From: Nocardioides silvaticus
GTDB lineage: Bacteria > Actinomycetota > Actinomycetes > Propionibacteriales > Nocardioidaceae
NCBI RefSeq assembly: GCF_003160695.1
Contig: NZ_QGDD01000002.1
Span: 372,001 to 436,000 of the forward strand
Direction of reading: 5' to 3'
DNA length: 64,000 nt
The translations under genes were made by a program, and so were the position numbers. How positions within the stretch are numbered: the first letter of the stretch is position 1; the number at the start of each line of letters is the position of its first letter. Shown piece after piece: positions 27,520-36,040 of the stretch. The notes beneath the pieces are model-generated. The model ran no database searches. It was not told the origin of the DNA and saw nothing but the letters and a program-made list of their open reading frames with translations.

Positions 27520-28655
27520 CTGCCACCTCCTGCGGGAAGCTCGGCGCGGACGAGCCAACCGCCCGGCGCGGGGCCGGCGTCGAAGATCCCGCCCAGGCCC
27601 GTGACCCGCTCGCACAGCCCTCGCAGCCCGTGACCGCGAGGCGCCGCCGTCGACCCGGTGACCTGCCCGTCGTCCTTCACGCTGACCACGAGTCGCCCTC
27701 CGGGGACGGACGCCACCCGGACGTCGATCCGGGTGCCGTTGGAGTGCCGCAAGGTGTTCGTCACGGCCTCCTGGACGACGCGGAAGGCAACGGTCTCGAC
27801 GTCCGGCGGCGCGCCGCTTTCACGGACGCCGTGCTCGACGTCGACCTCCACCCGGTATCCCGCTGCCGCAGGCCCGTCGAGGAGACTCGGGAGGTCCGCG
27901 ACCCGTGGTCCGTCCTCGCCCGCGTCGCGACCTGGCTCGCGGAGCACCTTGACGGTGCGGCGTAGGTGGGCGAGCGACTCGACGATGCTCGACCGAGCCA
28001 GCACCAGTGCCTCCTCTCGCCGTGTCTGGTCGGAGCCGGCCTCCCGGGCGATGTCGGTGTAGAGGGATGCGATCGAGAGCGAGTGTCCGATGGAGTCGTG
28101 CAGCTCTCTCGCCAGGTGGAACCGATCCTGTTGGACGCGTGCGTCGGCGTCCATCGCACGCTGCCGCTCGAGGAGGCGGGTGACCTGGTCGGTGCGCCGT
28201 CGCAGCCTCCGTGCGTTGCGGACACTGTGGCCGAGGAGGATGACTGCCGCGATCAGCGCGAAGTGGTAGACCAGCTCGTAGCCCAGCACGAACGCGGGAT
28301 CTTGCCCAGCGAGGACGCGGTACGTCGTCGACACTCCGAGCGCGAACAGCCCGGCGACGACGGCCGCCCGGACGTGTCCCATCTCCGTCGCTGAGTACAG
28401 CGACGCCGCGACCGGGACCGCGACGCCGATCGACGGGAAGCCCACCGCGTGGTAGGAGACGAAGCCGAGGACGGTGAGGGCGAGGACCAGCCGTGGGTGG
28501 CTTCGCCTGATCAGCATGAGGCCGCCGAGCCCGACGGCCCACAGGTAGGCCACCGGGTTGACGTGACCGCCCCGGCCCTGGTCGGAGCTGACCACGACCG
28601 CCAGGGCGATCACGACAACCAGGCACAGCAGAAGATCCGCTCGTCGTGCATGCAT
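27516..28655 (-). CDS. sensor histidine kinase (HisKA_3 type)
   Basis: A 379-residue kinase with a membrane sensor of about five or six helices in residues 8-165, a short coiled coil, the phospho-accepting HLARELHDSIGHSLS box (His near 201), and an HATPase with EAVTNTLRHSNGTR and HGLRGLCERV. It should phosphorylate the adjacent response regulator. The short loops between helices suggest it senses a membrane-active compound. ATG 28655 has GGTGGG upstream. Confidence 0.87.
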   Translation of the reverse strand: MHARRADLLLCLVVVIALAVVVSSDQGRGGHVNPVAYLWAVGLGGLMLIRRSHPRLVLALTVLGFVSYHAVGFPSIGVAVPVAASLYSATEMGHVRAAVVAGLFALGVSTTYRVLAGQDPAFVLGYELVYHFALIAAVILLGHSVRNARRLRRRTDQVTRLLERQRAMDADARVQQDRFHLARELHDSIGHSLSIASLYTDIAREAGSDQTRREEALVLARSSIVESLAHLRRTVKVLREPGRDAGEDGPRVADLPSLLDGPAAAGYRVEVDVEHGVRESGAPPDVETVAFRVVQEAVTNTLRHSNGTRIDVRVASVPGGRLVVSVKDDGQVTGSTAAPRGHGLRGLCERVTGLGGIFDAGPAPGGWLVRAELPAGGGS

Positions 28656-28820
28656 GCCGTCCCACCTCAGCCTTCCGGGGAGCCGAATGTTACGTCCGCT
28701 CACGGCCGGAGACCATCGCGTTCGAGCGACGAGGAGTCGCTTCACGACGTCGATCTGAGAAGTACTCGTGCCGCCCTGCGGGGGACGCCCCGCGGGCCGT
28801 CGGCTCCTACGTTCCCGACC

Positions 28821-29285
28821 ATGACCCACGATCGCCCCACTCCCGCGTCGCCCCCGATCCGTCCACGGCACCGAACCGGTCTCCCGATCTGGGCGGTCCT
28901 CGGTCTCGCGCTGCTGTCGGTTCCGCGGATCTTCGCGCACGACCTAGGGATCGACGCCGGTCCTGTCCCTGCGATCCTCACCATCGGTCCGTTGGCGGTG
29001 TGGATCCTCGTCGCCTTGAGGGCGCGTGTCCCCTCGCCGGTCCTGACCCTGCTGGTGGTCGGTGCTGTCTACGGACTCGCGCTCGGGATCGTGCACAACC
29101 TCCTCTGGGACCAGGTGTTCGGGGACGACGAGCCGGTGCTGGGTGAGCTCGACGCGGACCTGGCGGAGGTGCCGCTCCGCGTCGCCGCCTTCGTGAGCAG
29201 CCTGTTCACCGGGATTGCGGTCGGCGTCAGCTGCGGTCTGGTCGCGTCTGCGATCCGGGCCGTCTCGGCTCGGGTCCGCGGGTAG
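28821..29285 (+). CDS. small membrane protein
   Basis: A 154-residue protein with four predicted membrane segments (GLPIWAVLGLALLSVPRIF, AILTIGPLAVWILVAL, LTLLVVGAVYGLALGIV, FTGIAVGVSCGLVASAI). Family not recognised. It is divergent from the two-component operon, which may control it. TACGTT lies seven bases before ATG 28821. Confidence 0.65.
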   Translation: MTHDRPTPASPPIRPRHRTGLPIWAVLGLALLSVPRIFAHDLGIDAGPVPAILTIGPLAVWILVALRARVPSPVLTLLVVGAVYGLALGIVHNLLWDQVFGDDEPVLGELDADLAEVPLRVAAFVSSLFTGIAVGVSCGLVASAIRAVSARVRG

Positions 29286-29503
29286 CGCGTCTCGCGACCA
29301 GCCGCGCACCGGATCAAAGTCCGCGTACGAGATCGCGGTCGAACGTCACGATCCGCACCGTGTCGACGTAGAGAAGTCCTCCTGATGGGCGAGCGCACGA
29401 CACGAAGACCGCGCGCGCAGTTCGAGGGTGTCGATACAGGCCACCGAGGGCCCAGCGGCGCTACGGTGGAGGAGGAAGTCTCGCCCGACCTCAGGAGTGA
29501 TTG
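29286..29503. other. intergenic stretch before a small gene
   Basis: No gene seen. It holds TACGGT near 29454 and the AGGAG ribosome-binding site of the next gene. A GGTGTCGATACAGG segment near 29428 vaguely resembles the end of the long repeats but is too degenerate to call. Confidence 0.4.
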
Positions 29504-29653
29504 ATGAGCGACAGCAACCCCGAGCTCTTCGAGGGCTACTCGGAGAACAGCTACCAGCACACGATGCACACCTACGCGTGGATCTCGCTCTGGCTGATCG
29601 TCGGGATCGGCGTCGCGTTCGGGATCTACGGCTTCATCGTGGGGCTCGACTGA
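29504..29653 (+). CDS. small single-pass membrane protein (49 residues)
   Basis: MSDSNPELFEGYSENSYQHT begins a 49-residue protein, with one membrane helix WISLWLIVGIGVAFGIYGFIVG at the C-terminus. TCAGGAG lies seven bases before ATG 29504. Unrecognised, but the ribosome-binding site, acidic head and well-formed helix make it credible. Confidence 0.65.
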   Translation: MSDSNPELFEGYSENSYQHTMHTYAWISLWLIVGIGVAFGIYGFIVGLD

Positions 29654-29665
29654 CCGGAGGCGTGG

Positions 29666-30121
29666 TCACACCAACCACGCGCCGTCGCGCATGATCGTGC
29701 GCCCCACCATCTCGTCGACCTCGCGCCAGGCTTGGATCCGGCGTGGGGCGAGCACGACGTACTGGTAGCTCCCGCCGCTCTGCCGCGGGTCCCAGTCGGC
29801 CTGGCCGGCGTAGGCCTCGCCGAGCTCACCGGCATCGGCGACCGGGACGGTCCGCTCGAGCACGGCGTCGATCATGACGACGTCACGGGTCGGTCCGACG
29901 CCGACGCGAGCCCGCCCGCTGCTGGCGATCCCGCGGGCGGTCACGGAGGTCGCGTCGAGTGCGATCACGACCCGCTCCTCCACCCAGGCGATCGACAGCG
30001 GCACGAGGTGCGCCACGCCGTCGTAGGTCGTGGCGACCCAGCCGTCCTGGTGCCGCGTCGTCAGCTGGTCGAGGGCGTCCTGCTTGCGCTCGGCGGCGCT
30101 GCGAGGGGAGCTCTCAGTCAC
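29666..30121 (-). CDS. pyridoxamine 5'-phosphate oxidase-like (PPOX) flavoprotein
   Basis: A 151-residue protein of the PPOX split-barrel type: DGWVATTYDGVAHLVPLSIAWVEERVVIAL, then TARGIASSGRARVGVGPTRDVVMIDAVLE, a pattern typical of F420- or FMN-dependent actinobacterial members. Cofactor and substrate cannot be decided. GTG 30121 overlaps the 3' end of map by eight bases. Confidence 0.75.
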   Translation of the reverse strand: MTESSPRSAAERKQDALDQLTTRHQDGWVATTYDGVAHLVPLSIAWVEERVVIALDATSVTARGIASSGRARVGVGPTRDVVMIDAVLERTVPVADAGELGEAYAGQADWDPRQSGGSYQYVVLAPRRIQAWREVDEMVGRTIMRDGAWLV

Positions 30122-30881
30122 GCGCGGTGAGCACGATCGGGTCACCGTCGGTGATCGCGATCGTGTGCTCGACGTGCGCACCGCGGGAGCCGTCGGCGCT
30201 GCGGATCGTCCAGCCGTCGGGGTCGAACCTGATCTCGTCGGTGGTGTGGAGGAACCACGGCTCGATGGCGATGACGAGTCCCGGGCGGAGCTTGAGGCCG
30301 CGCCCCGCCTGACCGTCGTTGGGGACGTGCGGGTCGCCGTGCATGGTCCGTCCCACGCCGTGGCCGCCGAACTGGAGGTTGACGCCGAGGCCGGCGCCGC
30401 GAGCGACCGAGCCGATCGCGGCGGAGATGTCGCCGAGCCGGTTGCCGGACCGCGCCGCGGCGATGCCGGCGTCGAGGGCCTGCTGGGCGACGTCGATCAG
30501 CCGGAGGTCCTCGGGGCGCGGCGTGCCGACGACGACGGAGAGCGCGGAGTCGGCGACCCAGCCGTCGACGGAGGCGGCGAAGTCCACCGAGAGCAGGTCG
30601 CCGTCCTGCAGCGTGTAGTCGAACGGCAGGCCGTGCAGCACCGCGTCGTTGACCGAGGTGCAGAGCACCTTGCCGAACGGCATCGCGCCGAACGAGGGGT
30701 GATAGTCGATGTAGCAGGAGGTCGCGCCGGCGTCCTTGATCATCCGGTGCGCCAGCTCGTCGAGCTCGAGCAGGTTGACCCCGACGTCCGCCTTCTCCGC
30801 GAGTGCGCTGATCACCGAGGCGACGAAGCGGCCCGCGGGCCGCATCTGCTCGATCTGGGTCGGGGTGCGGAGCTCGATCAC
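30114..30881 (-). CDS. map: methionine aminopeptidase, type I
   Basis: A 255-residue aminopeptidase. Metal ligands are visible in SVDFAASVDGWVADSA (two Asp), GGHGVGRTMHGDP (His), IAIEPWF (Glu) and HVEHTIAI (Glu). It removes the initiator Met of nascent proteins. GTG 30881 has TACTCT seven bases upstream, so it is likely leaderless. A housekeeping gene between sterol blocks. Confidence 0.92.
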   Translation of the reverse strand: MIELRTPTQIEQMRPAGRFVASVISALAEKADVGVNLLELDELAHRMIKDAGATSCYIDYHPSFGAMPFGKVLCTSVNDAVLHGLPFDYTLQDGDLLSVDFAASVDGWVADSALSVVVGTPRPEDLRLIDVAQQALDAGIAAARSGNRLGDISAAIGSVARGAGLGVNLQFGGHGVGRTMHGDPHVPNDGQAGRGLKLRPGLVIAIEPWFLHTTDEIRFDPDGWTIRSADGSRGAHVEHTIAITDGDPIVLTARD

Positions 30882-30907
30882 GAGGTCAAGAGTACGGGCG
30901 CGACGTG

Positions 30908-31711
30908 TCAGTCCCGGAACCGCGGCTCCCGCTTCTCCTTGCGGGCGTCGATCGCTTCCTCGAAGTTCTTCGTGAGCAGCCGGACCAGCAGCTGGCCGAC
31001 GCCCTCGGCGTGCATGTGCTGCTCGAGGCTGGCGGCGTCGAGACTGTCCTGGAGGGTGCGCTTGGTCAGCTCCACTCCGGGCCGGCTCCAACGGGTGATC
31101 GAGGCGGCGGTCTCCAGCGCGCTGTCGAGCAGCTGGTCGTCGGGGACGACGCGGGAGACCAGCCCGATCGTGGCGGCCTCGGCAGCGTCGACGTCGCGGC
31201 CGGTGAGCATGATCTCGGCGGCTCGGGAGGACCCGATGGCGCGGGGGAGCAGGTAGCTGAGACCGAGCTCGCTGGCGGTGAGGCCGTTGTTGATCCCGGC
31301 GGCACGGAAGTACGCCGACTCCGCGGCGACCCGGACGTCACAGGCCAGCGCGAGGCAGAGCCCTCCGCCGATGGCGGGCCCGTTGACGGCAGCGATCACC
31401 GGCTGGTGGAGGCGCCGGAGCGTCACGATGATGTCGTCGAGCAGCTCCATCGCGCGCAGGGCGATGGTCACGCCGGTCAGCCCGTCGATGTTGGGCATCC
31501 GGCCCTTCTCGCCGCTCTGGTCGGCGCCGGAGCAGAAGCCCCGCCCGGCTCCGGTGAGCACGACGACGCGCACCTCGTTGTCGTCGCTGAGCCGGCGCAG
31601 CTCGTCGCGGAACGGCACCATGACGTCGAACGCCATGGAGTTCATCCGCTCCGGCCGGTTCAGCGTGACGACCGCGACGTCGCCGCGCCGCTCGACCGTC
31701 ACGAACGACAT
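30908..31711 (-). CDS. enoyl-CoA hydratase/isomerase family protein
   Basis: A 267-residue crotonase: GAGRGFCSGADQSG and NGPAIGGGLCLALACD form the oxyanion hole. The C-terminal half has MHAEGVGQLLVRLLTKNFEEAI. It is the last gene of the DUF35-ltp3-ltp4-echA operon (one-base overlap with ltp4), so it probably hydrates a steroid side-chain enoyl-CoA from the same route. Which mycobacterial EchA it equals is not clear. Confidence 0.82.
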   Translation of the reverse strand: MSFVTVERRGDVAVVTLNRPERMNSMAFDVMVPFRDELRRLSDDNEVRVVVLTGAGRGFCSGADQSGEKGRMPNIDGLTGVTIALRAMELLDDIIVTLRRLHQPVIAAVNGPAIGGGLCLALACDVRVAAESAYFRAAGINNGLTASELGLSYLLPRAIGSSRAAEIMLTGRDVDAAEAATIGLVSRVVPDDQLLDSALETAASITRWSRPGVELTKRTLQDSLDAASLEQHMHAEGVGQLLVRLLTKNFEEAIDARKEKREPRFRD

Positions 31712-32874
31712 CAGTTCGACGGCTTCTCGGAGCCGACCACCCACATCGCGAAGAACTGCGAGCCGCCGCCGTAGGCGTGGCCGAGCGCTCGCCGGGCGCC
31801 GTCGACCTGGTGCTCGCCCGCCGCGCCACGGACCTGCAGAGCGGCCTCGCCGAAGCGGAGCATCCCCGAGGCGCCGATCGGGTTGGAGGAGAGAACGCCG
31901 CCGGAGCAGTTCACCGGGATCCTGCCGTCCATCGCCGTCTCGCCGGCCTCGGTGAGCTTCCAGCCGTCGCCCTCCGCCGCGAAGCCGAGGTTCTCCAGCC
32001 ACATCGGCTCGAACCACGAGAACGGCACGTAGATCTCCGCCGCGTCGATCTCCTCGATCGGGTTGGTGATGCCGGCCTGCTTCCACAGCGCGGCCGCGGC
32101 GTCGCGGCCGGCCTGCGGGTTGACCTGGTCACGCTCGGCGGCGGTCGTGGCCTCGGACCGCATCACGGTGCCGTGGATCCACGCCGGGTTGGGCGAGGAG
32201 GCGGCGGTGTCCTCGTCGACGATCACCAGCGCGCAGGCGCCGTCGCTCGACGGGCAGGTCTCGTCGTAGCGGATCGGGTCCCACAGCATCTGCGAGGCCA
32301 GCACGGTCTCGACGGTGGTGCCCTCGTTGTGCAGGTGGGCGTAAGGGTTCTTCAGCGCGTTGGTGCGGTCCTTGGCCGCCACGATCGCGCCGACGTGGGT
32401 CGGCGCCTGCGAGCGACGGATGTAGGAGCGGACGTGCGGTGCGAAGTAGCCGCCGGCACCGGCGTGCACCGGCATGTTGAACGGCAGCGGCACCGACAGC
32501 GCCCACATCGCGTTGGACTCCGACTGCTTCTCGTAGGCCACCGTCAGCACCCGCTTGTGCACCCCGGCCTGCACGAGCGAGGACGCCACGATGGCGGTCG
32601 AACCGCCGACCGAGCCGGCCGTGTGCACGCGCAGCAGCGGCTTGCCGGCCGCACCGAGCGCCTCGGCGAGGAACAGCTCGGGCATCATCACGCCCTCGAA
32701 CAGGTCCGGCGCCTTGCCGACCACGATCGCGTCGATGTCGTCGAGCGACAGGTTCGCGTCCGCGAGGGCGCGGTCGATGGCCTCGCGGCACAGGCCCGCC
32801 ATCGAGACGTCCTCCCGCTTGGCACGGTGGTGCGTCTGGCCGACGCCGATGATCGCTGCAGGCTGCTTGCCCAT
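31711..32874 (-). CDS. ltp4: thiolase-fold lipid-transfer protein Ltp4-like
   Basis: A 387-residue thiolase-superfamily protein (SCP-x thiolase-like), beginning KQPAAIIGVGQTHHRAKRED. Where thiolases have the nucleophilic Cys it has VHTAGSVGGST, so it is unlikely to be a normal thiolase; related Ltp2 proteins act as retro-aldolases. Gene order ltp4-ltp3-DUF35-LLM matches Rv3522-Rv3523-Rv3521-Rv3520c. The start ATG overlaps the ltp3 stop. Substrate unknown, probably a sterol side-chain CoA thioester. Confidence 0.83.
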   Translation of the reverse strand: MGKQPAAIIGVGQTHHRAKREDVSMAGLCREAIDRALADANLSLDDIDAIVVGKAPDLFEGVMMPELFLAEALGAAGKPLLRVHTAGSVGGSTAIVASSLVQAGVHKRVLTVAYEKQSESNAMWALSVPLPFNMPVHAGAGGYFAPHVRSYIRRSQAPTHVGAIVAAKDRTNALKNPYAHLHNEGTTVETVLASQMLWDPIRYDETCPSSDGACALVIVDEDTAASSPNPAWIHGTVMRSEATTAAERDQVNPQAGRDAAAALWKQAGITNPIEEIDAAEIYVPFSWFEPMWLENLGFAAEGDGWKLTEAGETAMDGRIPVNCSGGVLSSNPIGASGMLRFGEAALQVRGAAGEHQVDGARRALGHAYGGGSQFFAMWVVGSEKPSN

Positions 32875-33941
32875 CAGTTGTTGTTCCCTTCGGTCGATGC
32901 AGCCAGGGTGCACACGAGGTTCTGCTGGAGCGCGGGACCGCTGGTGGCGTGGGCGAGCACCTTGTCGGCGTCGCCGGACCACACCTTCTTCGCGGCCTCA
33001 CCGACGCGGATCCCGCCGCCCGAGAACATCGGGTTGCTGGTGAGCGCGCCGCCCGAGGGGTTGATGGCCACGTCGTCGGCCAGGCCGAGCTCGCGACGCA
33101 GGATCAGCTCCTGGTGGCTGAACGGCGCGTGCAGCTCGGCCACCTCGACGCCGCCGAGGTCGAGTGCCGCGCCGGACCGCTGCGCGGACGGCGAGCGGGT
33201 GAGGTCGCGCACGCCCATCCCCATGGGGTCGACGTGGTGGGAGACGCCGGTGATCCACGCCGGCCGGTCCCGCACCTCCCGGGCCCGGTCGCCGGCTGCG
33301 AGGACGATCGCCGCCGCGCCGTCGGTGACAGGGGAGCAGTCGTGCTTGCGGAGCGGGTCGGCGTACATCGGCCGCGCGAGGAGCTCTTCGACCGACGACC
33401 CGCCCTTGCGGATCGCGTACTCGTTCTTCTCCGCGTCGGTCAGCGACCGGTTGGCGACCTCGGCCATCGCGCGCTCGTCCCAGAGCCCGGCGTCGATGCC
33501 GGCTCGCGCCTGGAGGCCGGCGAGGGAGACGGTGTCGGGCCAGAGCGGCGTCATCGTGTACGGCTCGAGCTGGAGCGCGAGGGTCCGCCGGAGCACCCCG
33601 GCCGAGCTCTTGCCGAAGGCGTAGACGAGGGCCGTGTCGACCTCGCCGGTCTGGATCTTGATCCACGCCTCGTACATCGCCCAGGCGAGGTCCATCTCGA
33701 CGTGGGACTCGTTGACCGGCGGGATCACGCCGATGGCGTCGACCGCCTGCACGAACGAGAACGACCGCCCGGCCAGGTAGTCGGAGGACCCGGAGCACCA
33801 GAACCCGACGTCCTTGCGGGTCCAGCCGGTCTGCTCGTAGCACTCCTTGAAGAGCGGCACGAGGAGCTCGACACAGGTCGGCGACCCGTCGAACTCGGGC
33901 ATCTGTCGCTGGGCGAACCCGACGACTGCAACGTCTCTCAT
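32874..33941 (-). CDS. ltp3: thiolase-fold lipid-transfer protein Ltp3-like
   Basis: A 355-residue thiolase-fold protein (MRDVAVVGFAQRQMPEF, then FWCSGSSDYLAGRSFSFVQAV). The nucleophile position reads VNESHVEMDL, with no Cys. The C-terminal HAPFSHQELILRRELGL and NPSGGALTSNPMFSGG segments are family features. It sits directly between ltp4 and the DUF35 gene, so it probably forms a complex with both; a partner OB-fold protein is required by the better-studied Ltp2. Confidence 0.83.
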   Translation of the reverse strand: MRDVAVVGFAQRQMPEFDGSPTCVELLVPLFKECYEQTGWTRKDVGFWCSGSSDYLAGRSFSFVQAVDAIGVIPPVNESHVEMDLAWAMYEAWIKIQTGEVDTALVYAFGKSSAGVLRRTLALQLEPYTMTPLWPDTVSLAGLQARAGIDAGLWDERAMAEVANRSLTDAEKNEYAIRKGGSSVEELLARPMYADPLRKHDCSPVTDGAAAIVLAAGDRAREVRDRPAWITGVSHHVDPMGMGVRDLTRSPSAQRSGAALDLGGVEVAELHAPFSHQELILRRELGLADDVAINPSGGALTSNPMFSGGGIRVGEAAKKVWSGDADKVLAHATSGPALQQNLVCTLAASTEGNNN

Positions 33942-33953
33942 CGAAGGCTCTCC

Positions 33954-34934
33954 CTAGAGGTGGTGCTTGTAGGTGTCGAAGTCGGCGTCCGGATCGCCGG
34001 TGGGCGCGAAGTGGTCGATGTTCTCGAGCGAGAACGTCCACTCCTCCTTCGGCTTCCACACGGCCTTGACGCGCATGCCCATCCGGACCTCCTCGGCGGG
34101 CACGCCGAGGATCAGGTGCAGCACCGCGATGTCGGCGCCGTCGAGCAGGACGTAGGCCGAGACGTACGGCGGCGTGATCTTCTGCCCGAGGAACGGGACA
34201 TTGACGATGCAGAACGTCGTGATGGTCCCGGTCTGCGAGAGCTCGACCTCCTCCTCGGTCGGCGTGCCGTCGGCGGGGCAGGCGCTGCGCGGCGGCACGT
34301 AGACCTTCTGGCAGGTCGGGCACCGCTGGCCCATGATCTTGCCCTCGTTGAGACCGCGGTAGAACAGCGACTCCTCGGGCGAGGCGGCGTAGTCATAGTC
34401 GAGCGACACCGGGACGACGACGCCGGTCACGGGGGTCTCGACAGGCTCGACCACCTGACTGGACGCCTCGTTGGTCGAGCCTGTCGAGGCCTCACCGGGC
34501 GCCAGCGGCTCGAAACACGCGATGTCGGTGATGGCGCCGGTGCGCTCGGCGGCCCAGCGGACCCGGACGCGCATCCCGGTGGAGACGTCCTCCGGCGAGG
34601 TCACGTCGAGCGCGTGCAGCAGGGGAGCAGTGGCGCCGTCGAGGGTCACCAGCGCGAACGCGAACGGACGGTCGAACGGCTGGGCCTTGACCGGCTCCGG
34701 CACCCAGGTCCAGGAGGTGACGGTCCCGACCGAGGAGACCTCGACGAAGTCGGTGGTCGGCTCGTGGGTGACCGGGTCGAACTCCAGCGGCGGTACGACG
34801 ACCTCGCCGGCCGACGTGCGTCCGCCGATGACCACGCCGTCCCTGAGGCCGGAGAAGAAGCGACCGATCACGGGTCCTGTCGAACGGGTGTAGTCGAAGG
34901 CGACGGTGACCGGCGCCTGCAGGGTGCGGCTCAT
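33954..34934 (-). CDS. double DUF35 (OB-fold) acyl-CoA-binding protein
   Basis: A 326-residue protein of two DUF35/MaoC-associated OB-fold halves. The second has a zinc ribbon CPTCQKVYVPPRSACPADG at about residues 204-222. The first half keeps the OB strands but its zinc-ribbon cysteines are absent. It corresponds to Rv3521 and likely partners Ltp3/Ltp4. The linker (about residues 147-165, ASTGSTNEASSQVVEPVET) is formed by two interspersed repeats in opposite orientation. ATG 34934 lies just beyond a KstR box (34944-34957), so the operon is probably KstR-controlled. Confidence 0.83.
   Translation of the reverse strand: MSRTLQAPVTVAFDYTRSTGPVIGRFFSGLRDGVVIGGRTSAGEVVVPPLEFDPVTHEPTTDFVEVSSVGTVTSWTWVPEPVKAQPFDRPFAFALVTLDGATAPLLHALDVTSPEDVSTGMRVRVRWAAERTGAITDIACFEPLAPGEASTGSTNEASSQVVEPVETPVTGVVVPVSLDYDYAASPEESLFYRGLNEGKIMGQRCPTCQKVYVPPRSACPADGTPTEEEVELSQTGTITTFCIVNVPFLGQKITPPYVSAYVLLDGADIAVLHLILGVPAEEVRMGMRVKAVWKPKEEWTFSLENIDHFAPTGDPDADFDTYKHHL
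34434..34455. repeat. interspersed repeat, short form, in the DUF35 linker (inverted to its neighbour)
   Basis: GGTCTCGACAGGCTCGACC plus ACC on the + strand, 22 bp. In the minus-strand gene it is read in the other orientation, as VVEPVET. Confidence 0.83.
34470..34491. repeat. interspersed repeat, short form, in the DUF35 linker
   Basis: GTTGGTCGAGCCTGTCGAGG plus CC, slightly diverged. On the minus strand it is read as ASTGSTN. It faces the copy 15 bp away, so the two can pair as an RNA or DNA hairpin. Confidence 0.78.
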
Positions 34935-34943
34935 GGGCGAAAG

Positions 34944-34957
34944 TGAAACACGTTCTA
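34944..34957. promoter_or_regulatory. KstR-type box, DUF35 / LLM divergent promoter
   Basis: TGAAACACGTTCTA, a full match to T-NN-AAC-NN-GTT-NN-A, between the ltp/DUF35 operon and the LLM gene. Confidence 0.83.
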
Positions 34958-34989
34958 GTTTGCGCTTCAAGTACGGCATGATGTGTCGC

Positions 34990-36033
34990 ATGAAGCTTGG
35001 ACTGCAGCTGGGCTACTGGGGCGCGCAGCCCCCGCAGGGCGTCGGCGAGCTGGTCGCCGCGGCCGAGGACGCCGGGTTCGACGCGATCTTCACCGCGGAG
35101 GCGTGGGGGAGCGACGCGTTCACGCCGCTGGCGTGGTGGGGGCGGGAGACCTCGCGGGTCCGCCTCGGCACCTCGATCGTGCAGATGTCCGGCCGGGCGC
35201 CCACCTCGATCGCCATGCACGCGCTGACCCTCGACCACCTCACCGGCGGTCGGGTGATCCTCGGGATGGGGGTGAGTGGCCCGCAGGTCGTCGAGGGCTG
35301 GTACGGCCAGCCGTTCGCCAAGCCGCTGGCTCGCACCCGCGAGGTCGTCGAGATCATCCGCAAGGTGCTGGCCCGTGAGGCGCCGGTCACCAACGAGGGC
35401 CCCCACTACCCGCTGCCGTTCAACGGTCCCGGCTCGGTGGGGCTCGGCAAGCCGCTCAAGCCGATCGTCCACCCGCTGCGCGCCGACATCCCGATCTGGC
35501 TCGGCGCCGAGGGCCCCAAGAACGTGGCCCAGACCGCTGAGATCGCCGACGGCTGGATCCCGATCTTCTACACGCCCAAGAGCGCCGGCATGTACCAACC
35601 CTGGCTCGACGAGGGCTTCGCGCGCGAGGGCGCTTGCCGGACCCGCGCCGACTTCGAGATCGCCGCCACCTGCCACCTGCAGATCACCTCGAGCGAGGAC
35701 GAGCGCCGCGCGGTCATCGACGGCATCAAGCCGGTCGTGGCGCTCTACATGGGCGGCATGGGCGCCAAGGACCAGAACTTCCACAAGAACGTCTTCGAGC
35801 GCATGGGCTACGCCGCCATCACCGACCAGGTGCAGGAGCTGTTCCTCGCGCAGAAGCGCGAGGAGGCCACGGCGCTGATCCCCGACGAGCTGGTCGAGGA
35901 GATGCACATCATCGGCGACGAGGCCTACGTCAAGGACCGGGTCGCGGCGTGGGAGGAGACCGGCGTGACCACGCTGCTCCTCAGCTGCCGCAGTGCCGAC
36001 GAGGTGCGCCAGGTCGCGGAGCTGCTCGCCTAG
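34990..36033 (+). CDS. F420/FMN-dependent LLM-class oxidoreductase (Rv3520c-like)
   Basis: A 347-residue luciferase-like monooxygenase. It starts MKLGLQLGYWGAQPPQG, with RVRLGTSIVQMSGRAPTSIAM, DHLTGGRVILGMGVSGPQVVEGWYG and IPIWLGAEGPKNVAQTAEIADGWIPIFYTP, all typical of F420-binding LLM proteins. Length equals Rv3520c (347), and position opposite the ltp/DUF35 operon is conserved, so it belongs to sterol side-chain catabolism; reaction not established. ATG 34990 is favoured (CATGAT seven bases upstream); ATG 34981 is possible. Confidence 0.86.
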   Translation: MKLGLQLGYWGAQPPQGVGELVAAAEDAGFDAIFTAEAWGSDAFTPLAWWGRETSRVRLGTSIVQMSGRAPTSIAMHALTLDHLTGGRVILGMGVSGPQVVEGWYGQPFAKPLARTREVVEIIRKVLAREAPVTNEGPHYPLPFNGPGSVGLGKPLKPIVHPLRADIPIWLGAEGPKNVAQTAEIADGWIPIFYTPKSAGMYQPWLDEGFAREGACRTRADFEIAATCHLQITSSEDERRAVIDGIKPVVALYMGGMGAKDQNFHKNVFERMGYAAITDQVQELFLAQKREEATALIPDELVEEMHIIGDEAYVKDRVAAWEETGVTTLLLSCRSADEVRQVAELLA

Positions 36034-36040
36034 CCCCTGC

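Noticed and set aside
29420..29445. Degenerate match to the long repeat end (GTCGATACAGG)
   Set aside because: Too few matching bases and no partner half.
34866..34895. Possible extra repeat copy (GGTCCTGTCGAACGGG) near the DUF35 start
   Set aside because: It encodes FDYTRSTGPVIGRFF, the normal conserved N-terminus of Rv3521-type DUF35 proteins, so the similarity is chance.
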